A DNA stretch of 64,000 bases from Lachnospiraceae bacterium. GTDB lineage: Bacteria > Bacillota > Clostridia > Lachnospirales > Lachnospiraceae. How positions within the stretch are numbered: position 1 is the first letter of the stretch; each line of letters opens with the position of its first letter. Of this stretch, positions 9,131 to 17,748 are shown piece by piece. Both the position numbers and the translations under genes were made by a program. Location: contig CAJTFL010000005.1 in assembly GCA_910575565.1 (NCBI GenBank), positions 62,001 to 126,000 of the forward strand, in the 5' to 3' direction. The notes beneath the pieces are model-generated. The model had not been told where the DNA came from, ran no database searches, and saw only the letters and a program-made list of their open reading frames with translations.

Positions 9131-10123
9131 ATGGATGTGGTGTATGCTTCCAATGATAATTATGCCAGGCATCTGGCGGTGTCCATGTATTCTTTGATGG
9201 ACAATAACCAGGTGGCGGATGAGATCAGGGTTTTTGTGCTGGCAGTGGATTTAAGCCAGGAAAGCCAGGACAAGCTAAAGGCGGTGGCTGCCCGCTTCCA
9301 GCGAAAGCTGGAGATAATCCCTATGGGGGAGCTGGCAGAAAGGTTCCCTTACCCGGTGGATACGGGAGCTTTTGACATCAGCGCCATGGGGCGGCTGTTT
9401 GTGGGGACGGCGCTGCCGCCGGAGGTGGAAAGAGTGCTTTACCTGGACTGCGATACGGTGGTGCTGTCGTCTTTGGCGAAGCTGTGGAAGACCGATTTAA
9501 AGGGACGGCTGCTGGGCGGGGTGATGGAGCCTACCATCTATCCCCAGGTAAGGGAAGCCATAGGCTTAAAGGAGGAAGATCCGTATTTTAATTCCGGTGT
9601 GCTGCTGATTGACCTGACAGCGTGGCGCAGGGAGAGGGCGGAAGAAAAGCTGGTGGATTTTTATGGGAAGCTGGGCGGAAAAACCTTTGCCTGTGACCAG
9701 GATACGTTAAACGGAACCCTTAGAGGGAGGATTAAGGCTTTGCCGCCCCGGTACAATTTCTTTACCAATTACCGGTATTTCCCTTATGGGGAGCTGGTAA
9801 GGCTGTCCCCGGCTTACCGCGCCGTGCCGGAGGAGGCGTTTAAGCGGGCGAAGAAGCATCCGGCCATCCTGCATTACGCAGGGGACGAGCGTCCCTGGAA
9901 GGCGGGGAATCTGGGGCATTACCGGCTGGCATACGACCAGTACCTGGCCATGACGCCCTGGAAGGGGACGCCTAAGGAAGATAATGGGATAGGGCAGAGG
10001 CTTTACCTGTTTGCCTACCATATGATGGATTACCTCACCTGGATCTGCCCTGCCGCCCGCAGGCAGATTAGCAGGCGGTTTGGGATGAAGGTGGTGGAGG
10101 GGCACAGATGCAAAGGCCGTTAA
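9131..10123 (+). CDS. Glycosyltransferase family 8
   Basis: A 330-residue GT-A fold retaining glycosyltransferase of family GT8 (glycogenin/LgtC type), probably adding a galactose or glucose from a UDP-sugar on the cytoplasmic face. The start at 9131 is chosen because AGGAGG (9116-9121) is 9 nt away; ATG 9122 abuts it. Visible motifs are the N-terminal VVYASNDNYARHLAVSM, the metal-binding DCDTVVL, PYFNSGVLLIDL and CDQDTLNG, and C-terminal HYAGDERPWK, the family HxxGxxKPW-like motif. A second GT8 gene lies at 59,921. Confidence 0.9.
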   Translation: MDVVYASNDNYARHLAVSMYSLMDNNQVADEIRVFVLAVDLSQESQDKLKAVAARFQRKLEIIPMGELAERFPYPVDTGAFDISAMGRLFVGTALPPEVERVLYLDCDTVVLSSLAKLWKTDLKGRLLGGVMEPTIYPQVREAIGLKEEDPYFNSGVLLIDLTAWRRERAEEKLVDFYGKLGGKTFACDQDTLNGTLRGRIKALPPRYNFFTNYRYFPYGELVRLSPAYRAVPEEAFKRAKKHPAILHYAGDERPWKAGNLGHYRLAYDQYLAMTPWKGTPKEDNGIGQRLYLFAYHMMDYLTWICPAARRQISRRFGMKVVEGHRCKGR

Positions 10124-10148
10124 CTTGTGTGGAGATCTGCGCCGGGGC

Positions 10149-10187
10149 TGGCGGCCAGGATTGGCGGTCAGGTCTGGCGGTCAGGCG
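10149..10187. repeat. 13-nt tandem repeat, 3 copies
   Basis: Three contiguous units based on TGGCGGTCAGGTC (10149-10161, 10162-10174, 10175-10187). They lie in the short spacer between the GT8 and GT2 genes. Confidence 0.7.
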
Positions 10188-10267
10188 CTGGGGGCATTGG
10201 CTGGATTTTACCGTGCAGCGCTAAGTGTATGATGCTTTTGCAGGGAAAAGGAGAAAAGGCTGTTTTT

Positions 10268-11245
10268 ATGGTAAGGGACAAAAAAATAAGCTGTGTGATC
10301 TTAAATTATAATGATGCCGAAACCACAAAAAAGCTGGTAAAGGCGATCTATGGCTATGGCAGCTTGGATTCGGTGGTGGTGGTGGATAACGGTTCCGGAG
10401 ATGATTCCCTAAAACAGCTTAAGGATATGGCGGGGAAAATGGCTAAGGAAATAGCTAAGGAAATAGCTAAGGAAACGGCTGGGGAAATGGCTGGGGATAT
10501 GGCTGAGGAAACGGGACGGACGAAAAAGGATCGGCTTATCCTGCTGGAAGCAAAGCGCAACGGCGGATACGGTGCAGGGAATAATCTGGGCGTTTGGTAT
10601 TCCTGCCAGGTTTTAGGGGCGGACTATGTGCTGATTGCGAATCCGGATGTAGAGTTTTCAGATAAGCTGGTTTCCCGCCTGGCGCTGCTTTTAAAGAGCC
10701 ATCCAAAGCTTGGGGCAGTCTCGGCGGCCATGGAAGATCCTGTTTACGGCAGGCAGAGAAACGGCTGGCCGATGCATGGTTTTTGGGGCAGCCTGGCCCG
10801 CAGCGGGCCGGTGAGCAGACGGCTGTTTGGCAAGGCTTTGGAGTATGGGGGCAGGTATTTTCAGGGAAAGCAGGCAGTTTATGTGGATGCGCTCCATGGT
10901 TCCTTGCTGATGGTGGACGGGGCGAAATTTAAGGAGTGCGGCGGGTACGACGAAGGGGTATTTCTGTATAACGAAGAGGAGATTTTAGGGGCAAGGCTAA
11001 AGGGCAAAGGGTATAAAAGCGCCCTGCTGTTAACGGACAGCTATGTCCACCGCCATTCCCAGAGCATTTCCAAAACCTACCAGGGTGCATGGCAAAGGCA
11101 GAAATTGCGGAATAAAAGTGCGCTATATTATTATCGGAAGTATTTGAAGGTGAATTGGCTGAAAGAACTGGCGGCCAGGGGATTTTTCCAGATTGTCCGG
11201 CTGGAGATTTGGCTTTGCGGCAGAGTTTTGGGGATGCGTTTTTAG
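10268..11245 (+). CDS. GT2 glycosyltransferase, rhamnosyltransferase-like
   Basis: A 325-residue inverting glycosyltransferase with the layout of WbbL/RfbN-like rhamnosyltransferases. Motifs: ISCVILNYND at the N-terminus, VVVVDNGSGDDS, the GGYGAGNNLG loop, the metal-site region ANPDVEF, and FLYNEEEILGARLKGKGY toward the end. The upstream in-frame extension to 10127 is low-complexity and unlike the family, so ATG 10268 is used despite only a weak AAAGG site. Residues 58-81 are six copies of a four-residue unit (MAKE, IAKE, IAKE, TAGE, MAGD, MAEE) inserted in a surface loop between the second and third conserved blocks. Sugar specificity is unknown. Confidence 0.85.
   Translation: MVRDKKISCVILNYNDAETTKKLVKAIYGYGSLDSVVVVDNGSGDDSLKQLKDMAGKMAKEIAKEIAKETAGEMAGDMAEETGRTKKDRLILLEAKRNGGYGAGNNLGVWYSCQVLGADYVLIANPDVEFSDKLVSRLALLLKSHPKLGAVSAAMEDPVYGRQRNGWPMHGFWGSLARSGPVSRRLFGKALEYGGRYFQGKQAVYVDALHGSLLMVDGAKFKECGGYDEGVFLYNEEEILGARLKGKGYKSALLLTDSYVHRHSQSISKTYQGAWQRQKLRNKSALYYYRKYLKVNWLKELAARGFFQIVRLEIWLCGRVLGMRF
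10439..10510 (+). repeat. In-frame 12-nt repeat, 6 copies
   Basis: Six 12-nt units, the first ATGGCTAAGGAA, encode an Ala/Lys/Glu helix inside the GT2 enzyme at 10268-11245. Units two and three are identical. The frame is kept, so changes in copy number would lengthen or shorten a loop without breaking the gene. Confidence 0.85.
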
Positions 11246-11275
11246 TGGCATGGTGGGAAATGGAGGATAGACTGG

Positions 11276-11428
11276 ATGGCTAAAAGTACTGCTGAGATTA
11301 TGGGCAGAGGAATGAGATGCTTAACTGCACATATGGGAATTGTGGAAGCAGAAGAGTTCATTTTTTTAGTTATTAGTGAGAAATGCAATGAGAATTTAAA
11401 GATAGAGATAAGGTTAAAGCAAGGGTAA
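11276..11428 (+). CDS. Small conserved-looking protein, 50 residues, probably truncated
   Basis: ATG 11276 has GGAGG (11262-11266) 9 nt upstream. The first 35 residues (MAKSTAEIMGRGMRCL, then GIVEAEEFIFLVISEK) resemble small Firmicutes proteins of unknown function that I recall as continuing with an FDYT-W segment. Here the sequence after residue 36 departs from that pattern and ends in IEIRLKQG, so the 3' half may be lost or replaced. It sits in the spacer between two GT2 genes and stops 4 bases before the next start. The family match is from memory only. Confidence 0.5.
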   Translation: MAKSTAEIMGRGMRCLTAHMGIVEAEEFIFLVISEKCNENLKIEIRLKQG

Positions 11429-11432
11429 AGCA

Positions 11433-13682
11433 ATGCAGGTAAATGAACAGGATTTAGTTTCCATCGTGGTTCCCGTTTATAATTCGGAAGCGTATTTAAG
11501 CAGGTGTATCCGCTCCCTCTGTGCCCAAAGCTATAAGAACCTGGAAATAATCCTGGTGGATGACGGTTCTGAGGATCATTCTTTGGAGGTTTGTTTTCGG
11601 GAAGCGAAGGAAGATGGACGGATCAAGGTGCTCCACAAGGAGAACGGGGGAGCAGCCAGCGCCAGGAACGCAGGCATGGAGGAAATGTCCGGCCAGTGGC
11701 TGATACTGATCGATGGGGATGATTATATCCACCCGGATATGGTGAGGGATTTGCTCGCCGGGGCGAAGGCCGGCCATGCCCAGACGGCGATCTGCGGCTT
11801 TGAGCGGGTATATGAGGACGGAAGAGCCAGGGAAGTCCATGCTTTGGAGCTGGGGAAAGAGGAAGGGCAAGGCCAAGTTTGGAGCGGTTCCCTCCATGAA
11901 TTTGGCGAAAGGCTTTTCCTTAAACTGTACCAAAACCTGATGCTTAGAACCCAGAGCAATAAGCTGTATTCCGTTCCCCTGATCCGGGAGCAGGGGCTTC
12001 GGTATCCGGAGGGGATTTCCATCAATGAGGATATCTGGTTCTGCGTCCGCTATCTTTCCTGCTGCGGCAGGATTGCCTGTATCCCGGGAAGCTACCTGTA
12101 CTACTGGCAGGCCGCCTTAGGGGACAGCCTGATTGGCCGGTATCACCCGGAAGGAGTGGAAAGCTGTTTCCTGCTGCTGTCAGCGATGGACGACTTTATG
12201 GACAAGGCGAAGGCTTCTTCAGCACTGCGGCGGGTGATGGATCAGGAAATGCTGTTCCATATTTGCGGCTTTGCCGGACACAGCTATTACCGAACGGATA
12301 AGCCCCTAAAGGAGTGTCTTGGGCAGATACGGGAGATGGCAAAGAGGGAAGGGTTTCGGGAGCTTTTAGGCAGGATCCATGCATCCGGAAGGGAAGAAGG
12401 CAGGAAGAAAAAGGGCGGCCAAGGAGGAAAGGCAGACGGCCAGGGAGGAAAGGCAGACGGCCAAGAGGGAAGCGCAGGCATCCAAAGGAAATGCACAGGC
12501 GGCCAAGAAAGAAGCGCAGGCATCCGAGGAAGAAACCCAGACGCTCCAAAAGGCATGATGCTAAAAAACCGGATTGCTGCGTTTTTGCTGGGCCATAAGC
12601 TGTGCCGGCTTTACCATTGGCTGTGTGTGGGGCTGTATGGAAGGCAGAGGCGCGCATTCCTTAAAAATCGCCGGATAGGAGTTAACGTAATGAAAACAGA
12701 AGGAAATTCGGGAAAGCCTATGGTCAGCATCAGCTGCGTGACATTTAACCACGAAGCGTATATTGCCAGGGCGCTGGACAGCTACCTGATGCAGAAGACG
12801 GATTTTGACTTTGAGATCCTGGTTTATGATGATGCTTCCACGGACAAGACCCAGGAGATTATCCGGGAGTATGAGAAGCGGTATCCGGGCATAATCAAGC
12901 CCTACTACCAGACGGAAAACCAGTACTCCCAGGGGAAATATAATGTGGAAGGATTTTACAATTATCCCAGGGCGGCGGGGAAATATATCGCCATGAGCGA
13001 CGGGGACGACTACTGGACGGATGAGCGGAAGCTGCAGATGCAGGTGGATTACATGGAAAGCCATCCGGAGTGTGCCATGTGCCTTCACAGCGCCCGGATT
13101 GAGACCCAGGAAAAATCGATTCAGTCCTTAAAGATCCGGCCTTACCGGAAAAGCCGCCTGATCCCGCCCCAGGAAGTGATTGACAAAGCGTCCAATTATC
13201 CTACGGCATCCCTGCTGTTTCGGACGGAGTACGCAAAGGATCTGCAGGATTACTACTATGTCAGCCCGGTGGGGGATATCCCTATCCAGCTTCATATGGC
13301 GGCTAAGGGCACGGTGTACTATATGGATCGGGAAATGTCCGTTTACCGCCAGGGCGTGTCCGTGTCCTGGAGCGCATTGATGAAGCAGGGCGATTATAAG
13401 CAGAACCTGATTGACCATCACAATGCCATGAAGGTGATGTACCGGGGTTTTTCCAAGGAAACAGGCGGGCTCTACGACCATGCGATCCAGAGCGCCTGCC
13501 GCCGGATGGATTTCCTCACCCTTTTAAATGTAAAGGAATACCGGGAGGCATTGGCTCCGGGCTACCGCAAATATTACCGGGAGCTGGATCTTCGGACGCG
13601 TTTTTTTATCCGGTTTGAGTTGTTAGCACCAGGACTGTACCGCTTCCTGCGCAGGCTGGCATTTGGAAAGGATCGCTGTTAA
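11433..13682 (+). CDS. Two-domain GT2-GT2 glycosyltransferase fusion
   Basis: A 749-residue protein with two family-2 glycosyltransferase domains. Domain one (about 8-320) starts VSIVVPVYNSEAYLSRCI and carries ILVDDGSEDHS, GGAASARNAG and DGDDYIH. A low-complexity linker of 21-nt repeats follows (about 329-370), then a short Arg-rich helix. Domain two (about 429-749) starts VSISCVTFNHEAYIARAL and carries LVYDDASTDKTQ and SDGDDYWT, the WcaA-like subtype. A perfect-looking internal start (AGGAG at 12677, ATG at 12690, residue 420) precedes domain two, as if two genes had fused and the second start survives. The next gene starts directly after the stop. Acceptors and donors are unknown. Confidence 0.85.
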   Translation: MQVNEQDLVSIVVPVYNSEAYLSRCIRSLCAQSYKNLEIILVDDGSEDHSLEVCFREAKEDGRIKVLHKENGGAASARNAGMEEMSGQWLILIDGDDYIHPDMVRDLLAGAKAGHAQTAICGFERVYEDGRAREVHALELGKEEGQGQVWSGSLHEFGERLFLKLYQNLMLRTQSNKLYSVPLIREQGLRYPEGISINEDIWFCVRYLSCCGRIACIPGSYLYYWQAALGDSLIGRYHPEGVESCFLLLSAMDDFMDKAKASSALRRVMDQEMLFHICGFAGHSYYRTDKPLKECLGQIREMAKREGFRELLGRIHASGREEGRKKKGGQGGKADGQGGKADGQEGSAGIQRKCTGGQERSAGIRGRNPDAPKGMMLKNRIAAFLLGHKLCRLYHWLCVGLYGRQRRAFLKNRRIGVNVMKTEGNSGKPMVSISCVTFNHEAYIARALDSYLMQKTDFDFEILVYDDASTDKTQEIIREYEKRYPGIIKPYYQTENQYSQGKYNVEGFYNYPRAAGKYIAMSDGDDYWTDERKLQMQVDYMESHPECAMCLHSARIETQEKSIQSLKIRPYRKSRLIPPQEVIDKASNYPTASLLFRTEYAKDLQDYYYVSPVGDIPIQLHMAAKGTVYYMDREMSVYRQGVSVSWSALMKQGDYKQNLIDHHNAMKVMYRGFSKETGGLYDHAIQSACRRMDFLTLLNVKEYREALAPGYRKYYRELDLRTRFFIRFELLAPGLYRFLRRLAFGKDRC
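12417..12542 (+). repeat. In-frame 21-nt repeat, 6 copies
   Basis: Six contiguous 21-nt units (starts 12417, 12438, 12459, 12480, 12501, 12522), each beginning GGCC or ATCC and rich in AGGAAA. They encode seven-residue Gly/Gln/Lys units in the linker of the GT2-GT2 fusion. The first two are nearly identical and later ones diverge. Confidence 0.85.
12677..12692 (+). promoter_or_regulatory. Internal ribosome binding site and ATG
   Basis: AGGAG (12677-12681), 8 nt, then ATG 12690, in frame within the fusion and at the exact border of the second GT2 domain. It could give a separate 330-residue C-terminal enzyme as well as the fusion. Confidence 0.5.
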
Positions 13683-15131
13683 ATGGCAGAGAGAGGAACG
13701 AAAAATCAGGTCTTAAATGGCTTGTTTTGGAAAGTTATGGAAAACGGAGGCTCCCAGGGGATCCAGTTTGTAATTTCCATCCTGTTAGCCCGGCTGCTGT
13801 CGCCAGATGAGTACGGGGTGATTAACCTGGTGCTGATTTTCGTCACCATTGCCAATGTGATCGTCCAGAACGGGTTCGGCACGGCGCTGGTGCAGAAGCA
13901 GCAGGCGGACGAGCGGGATTACTCCTCCGTATTTTACATTAACCTGGGGGCGGCGGCAGTGATCTATTTGGCGCTTTTCTTTTTCGCCCCCTGGATTGCC
14001 CGGTTTTACCGCAACCCGGAGATGACGGCTATCGTCCGTGTACTTTCCTTGGTTCTGTTTCCAGGGGCGGTAAGCTCGGTGCAGAATGCCTTCGTAGCCA
14101 GAAAGTTTCAATTTAAAGGCTTATGCATTGCCACGGTGGCGGCGGCCCTGGTTTCCGGGATCGGGGGAATCCTCCTTGCGGGGGCAGGGTTTGGCGTGTG
14201 GGCTTTGGTGGGGCAGCAGCTTTTTTATTACCTGGTGTTGGTGCTGGTGCTTTTTTTTGCCGTGCCCTGGCGGCCGAAATGGATGTTTGCCCTGGAGCGG
14301 GTGGAGGCCATGTTTCGGTTTGGGTGGAAGCTTCTTTGCGCATCGCTGATTGATACCGTGTTTATGAATTTATACGGCCTGGTGGTGGGAAAGATTTACG
14401 ATGAGCATACCATGGGGGTTTACAGCCGGGGAGAGCAGTTTCCCAAGCTGATTGTGACAAACTTAGGGACGGCGATCCAGTCGGTGATGCTTCCGGCCTT
14501 ATCCGCCCACCAGTCCTGCCCGGATCAGGTGATGCATATGCTTAGGCGGGCCGTAAAGGTAAGCGTGTATTTGGTGTTTCCCATGATGGCCGGGCTGGCG
14601 GCGGCGGCGGATAACCTGGTTTTGGTGCTTTTGGGGGAAAAGTGGATGGCTTGTGTGCCCTTTCTTCAGATTTCATGCCTGGCATACGCGGTCTGGCCTA
14701 TGGATATTGCCAATCTTCAGGCTCTAAATGCCATGGGGCGAAGCGATGTATTTTTAAAGCTGGAGCTTGTCAAGAAAGCGGTAGGGGTGCTAGTTTTGGC
14801 GGTAAGCATCCGCTGCGGCGCTTTGGCCTTTATTGCCTGGAAGGCAGCGGGGGATTTTTTGTGCACCTTTATTAATGCGTGGCCGAACCAGAGGATTTTG
14901 GGCTATTCCATTATGCGGCTGTGGAGGGATATCCTTCCGGCTCTGCTTGCCTCCGCCGTGATGGGGGCTGCCGTCTATGGGCTGCGGTTTTTCCTTCCCG
15001 TAGGAATCCTGGGGCTGGGGCTGCAGATCTTGGCCGGAGCCGGGCTGTATCTGCTGCTTTCTGCCGTGTTCCGGCTGGAAAGCTTTACTTATTTGACGGG
15101 GATGATCAAGGAACGGATGGGAAGGGGATAA
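13683..15131 (+). CDS. Polysaccharide flippase, Wzx/MATE-like
   Basis: A 482-residue polytopic membrane protein of the polysaccharide transport (PST/Wzx) branch of the MOP superfamily, expected to flip lipid-linked oligosaccharide across the membrane. The N-terminus GLFWKVMENGGSQGIQFVISILLARLLSPDEYG is split here only for description and is highly typical, followed by about 12-14 hydrophobic helices. The start codon follows the upstream stop by one base, indicating translational coupling, and a DegT-like gene starts one base after its stop. A second flippase-like protein lies at 23,506 and an ABC exporter at 28-32 kb, so the locus carries two kinds of export route. Confidence 0.88.
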   Translation: MAERGTKNQVLNGLFWKVMENGGSQGIQFVISILLARLLSPDEYGVINLVLIFVTIANVIVQNGFGTALVQKQQADERDYSSVFYINLGAAAVIYLALFFFAPWIARFYRNPEMTAIVRVLSLVLFPGAVSSVQNAFVARKFQFKGLCIATVAAALVSGIGGILLAGAGFGVWALVGQQLFYYLVLVLVLFFAVPWRPKWMFALERVEAMFRFGWKLLCASLIDTVFMNLYGLVVGKIYDEHTMGVYSRGEQFPKLIVTNLGTAIQSVMLPALSAHQSCPDQVMHMLRRAVKVSVYLVFPMMAGLAAAADNLVLVLLGEKWMACVPFLQISCLAYAVWPMDIANLQALNAMGRSDVFLKLELVKKAVGVLVLAVSIRCGALAFIAWKAAGDFLCTFINAWPNQRILGYSIMRLWRDILPALLASAVMGAAVYGLRFFLPVGILGLGLQILAGAGLYLLLSAVFRLESFTYLTGMIKERMGRG

Positions 15132-15132
15132 G

Positions 15133-16254
15133 ATGAAGGAATATGGCGGTTATATTGAGTTAGATACGTACCGGGGGCGGGAATATTACCCGGAGCTTTT
15201 GGCCTTAAACAGCGGCAGGGGGGCGCTGCGTTTCCTGATTCGCCTGCGCGGGATTAGGAAGCTTTACCTTCCGGCGTTTTGCTGCGACACGGTGCGGGAA
15301 GCCTGTGAAAGGGAAGGGATTTCCTGGGAATATTACTCCATTGATTCCCGCTTCCGCCCCTTGTTTAGAGGGGAGCTTGGGGAAGGGGAATGGCTGTATG
15401 TGGCAAATCTTTACGGGGTGATTTCCCAGGAGGAGATGGAGGCTTTGGCAGGCCGCTTTGGCCGGGTGATCGGGGATTATACCCATAGCTTTTTCCTTCC
15501 GCCCCTTAAAGGCGGAGATACCCTTTACAGCTGCCGGAAATTTTTCGGCGTGGCGGACGGGGCCTATCTGGCCTTGGGGAGTGGGATACTGCTGTCAGGC
15601 GAGGGGAATTTAAGGGCTTTGGAGCAGGAGAAATTAAATGTGTTGGCTTTGGGACAGGAGATGTTAGGCTCGGCATCTTCCAGGCAGGAAAAGTTAAGCC
15701 CGGCGACCTTGGTTTTAGCAGAGGCAGAAAAAGCGTATGCATCCCTTGAAGAGGACAAATCTTATGAGCGTATGCATTTCCTTTTGGGGCGGTATGAGGG
15801 GCAGGCATCGGATTTTTATCGGGAGTATGCGGAAAATAACGAAATTTTCAGCAGGGAGCCGGTAAAGCGGATGTCAAGGCTGACTCATAATCTTTTGCGG
15901 GCCATAGACTATGAAGAGGTGAAGGAAAGGCGCTCAGAAAATTTTGCTTTCCTTTCCCGGGAGCTTGGTGCGGGAAACCGCCTTGAGCTTCCTATAGTTG
16001 CTGGGGCTTACGCCTATCCTTTTTGGCCTAAGGGAGAGGGGATATGCGGCGGTGAGCTTCGCCGGGAGCTGATCCGGAGGAAGGTCTATATCCCGGTGCT
16101 TTGGCCGGAGGTGCTGACCCTTTGCGGGGAGGAGTCCCTGGAGCACCGGATGGCGGAAAATATCCTGCCCCTTCCGGTGGATCAGCGGTACGGGGAAAAA
16201 GAGATGGGGGAAATTTTGGAGATCCTTTTTTCGGTGATGAGAACCGGGGCCTAA
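15133..16254 (+). CDS. DegT/DnrJ/EryC1-like PLP-fold protein
   Basis: A 373-residue protein resembling a divergent aspartate-aminotransferase-fold enzyme of the DegT group, which transaminates nucleotide-linked keto-sugars. It shows LNSGRGALRFLIR, IRKLYLPAFCCDTVREAC, a VIGDYTHSF segment where an Asp normally contacts the PLP ring nitrogen, and CRKFFGVADGAYL in the position of the family SF-TK-FG-GDGG loop, so Lys in RKFFG may be the Schiff-base residue. It is shorter on the N-terminal side than canonical members and its substrate cannot be assigned. A terminator follows about 64 bp downstream. It closes the first rightward operon block. Confidence 0.65.
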   Translation: MKEYGGYIELDTYRGREYYPELLALNSGRGALRFLIRLRGIRKLYLPAFCCDTVREACEREGISWEYYSIDSRFRPLFRGELGEGEWLYVANLYGVISQEEMEALAGRFGRVIGDYTHSFFLPPLKGGDTLYSCRKFFGVADGAYLALGSGILLSGEGNLRALEQEKLNVLALGQEMLGSASSRQEKLSPATLVLAEAEKAYASLEEDKSYERMHFLLGRYEGQASDFYREYAENNEIFSREPVKRMSRLTHNLLRAIDYEEVKERRSENFAFLSRELGAGNRLELPIVAGAYAYPFWPKGEGICGGELRRELIRRKVYIPVLWPEVLTLCGEESLEHRMAENILPLPVDQRYGEKEMGEILEILFSVMRTGA

Positions 16255-16317
16255 TGGGTCGGTGTCTGTAAAACAGTAATCAAAAAATGAATGGCGCTAT
16301 GAGGATGGGAGCATGAC

Positions 16318-16370
16318 AAGTGGACAGGGTATTGCTTGGATCAACACCTTGTCCACTTTGTATTTCCTTT
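16318..16370 (+). terminator. Rho-independent terminator after the DegT-like gene
   Basis: AAGTGGACAGGGT (16318-16330) pairs with 16346-16358 (ACCTTGTCCACTT, one G-U), followed by a T-rich run TTTGTATTTCCTTTAATTTTT. It separates the rightward glycan operon from the leftward genes that end at 16376. Confidence 0.75.
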
Positions 16371-16375
16371 AATTT

Positions 16376-17320
16376 TTATTGCCCTTGTTTTGCCGCAGGG
16401 AAATCTCCTCTTTCTGTTTCAGAATTTTCATGATCATATGTTGATATGTTTTTGGGGCAGCTTATTCTATTATTTCTATTTTCAACAAAACCGCAATTCC
16501 ATGCAATAATCGTCAACGCTAACAACACGACAATAATAACATTAGAAATAATGAGCGGAAGAATATCCTTCCTATCTTTGTTGACCAGGGAATTAATATA
16601 GTAAAATAACCCAAATAAAACATTTACAAGTACAAGCCCTATAATTAATAAGATACCGACCATTCTATATATGCTGGCTTGAGCTATATTATTGAGGGCG
16701 GAAGTGGTAAATGCAATTCCGCCAGTGAAGGCCAATACAACAGCAGCAAATATTCCGAGAATGGAAATATATTCTTTTTGTGAATTTTCTAATTTGCCTT
16801 CAACATCAGATAATTTCTTTTCAGTAGCTTTAAAGTCTTTATTTATAGCTTGGACTTCTTGAAGCTCAGTGTATAATGAATTGATTTGCGTCTGTAAAGT
16901 TTCCAATGATGATTCGCCAGAGATTCGCCTATCTGCAGCATCAGAATAAGCAATCCTGGCAATATCTAGATTAACATGGTCGTATAGCTTGTTTATGGCA
17001 TCGCTGACATCGATAGTACGTTGCCCATCTGCAGATTTGTTTTGAGGATTGTATCCGTTTCTAATAATATCTAAGTTTTGGCCAAGAATATTGATATCTC
17101 CCAACTGGGGATTTTGCTGAACTTGTGTCAAAACAGAGAATATATCGGTATAGAAATGTCTAAATCGTTTTGCATCTGGTTCCGCATCATATAATGTTTC
17201 AAGGCGTTTATACATATTGAAACGATATGTTGCATCTTGAAGCAACTCCTGAGATTTTGATAGTTCAAAAAGAATATCGCAAAATTCTTTTCTCTGTTGG
17301 CGCTCTTGGGTCAAATTCAT
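16376..17320 (-). CDS. Coiled-coil three-TM membrane protein, putative Panacea-paired toxin
   Basis: A 314-residue protein with a soluble, helix-rich N-terminal half (about 1-190). That half contains a coiled coil (about 135-185, LQTQINSLYTELQEVQ and KKLSDVEGKLENS). Three hydrophobic helices follow at about 188-212, 220-245 and 255-280, then a hydrophilic tail. I recognise no enzyme motif. Its start is 5 bp after the stop of the Panacea-domain gene, within the usual layout antitoxin first, toxin second. Panacea antitoxins are known to neutralise unrelated toxins, several of them membrane-active, so a membrane-acting toxin or phage-defence effector is a reasonable inference. The pair is more AT-rich than flanking glycan genes. 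Confidence 0.6.
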   Translation of the reverse strand: MNLTQERQQRKEFCDILFELSKSQELLQDATYRFNMYKRLETLYDAEPDAKRFRHFYTDIFSVLTQVQQNPQLGDINILGQNLDIIRNGYNPQNKSADGQRTIDVSDAINKLYDHVNLDIARIAYSDAADRRISGESSLETLQTQINSLYTELQEVQAINKDFKATEKKLSDVEGKLENSQKEYISILGIFAAVVLAFTGGIAFTTSALNNIAQASIYRMVGILLIIGLVLVNVLFGLFYYINSLVNKDRKDILPLIISNVIIVVLLALTIIAWNCGFVENRNNRISCPKNISTYDHENSETERGDFPAAKQGQ

Positions 17321-17325
17321 TTGTA

Positions 17326-17748
17326 TTACCCCACCGCCTTTATTAATTCGGTAGGAATAACATTTCGATTCCCAGCCCCATTTTTATATATTTGATCCCA
17401 AGCCCCATTTTTTCTGTGGGTCTCTTCGACCAATTTCCAAGGATCCAATCCTCTTTTGTTTTCAACAATCTCATCAATTATAGTTTTGTCTCGGACTCCT
17501 ATAGTAATTCGTTCATGCATGGAAGTAATGGGCATTGCCCCATACCCGCAATAATAATAGTAGACATTGGGAACCACAGGTCCAAATTGCCAAGCTTCAA
17601 TAGCGTCAGGAAAGGCAATGTTATCGTGCTTTAAAAAATACACCTGAATATAATAAAGAATCTTTTGAAGTTGCAAATTGCTGATCGGATGACCATCCCT
17701 AACACACTTTGATATAATATATTTCGATAAGTCTAAAGCAACATACAT
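17326..17748 (-). CDS. Panacea (DUF4065/SocA-like) antitoxin
   Basis: A 140-residue protein matching the Panacea domain: DLSKYIISKCVRDG, SNLQLQKILYYIQVYFLKH and the hallmark EAWQFGPVVPNVYYYYCGYG. Known members include GepA, SocA and the PanA antitoxins, which block diverse partner toxins or deliver them to proteases. The start at 17748 has GGGAGG 9 nt upstream on the minus strand. It is the first gene of a two-gene unit with the membrane protein downstream. A putative promoter lies at 17876-17904. The position inside a polysaccharide locus suggests an accessory islet. Confidence 0.85.
   Translation of the reverse strand: MYVALDLSKYIISKCVRDGHPISNLQLQKILYYIQVYFLKHDNIAFPDAIEAWQFGPVVPNVYYYYCGYGAMPITSMHERITIGVRDKTIIDEIVENKRGLDPWKLVEETHRKNGAWDQIYKNGAGNRNVIPTELIKAVG

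Noticed and set aside
10127..10267. N-terminal extension of the GT2 gene to 10,127
   Set aside because: The in-frame text is encoded by 13-nt tandem repeats and does not resemble a GT2 N-terminus; the family motif begins at 10,268.
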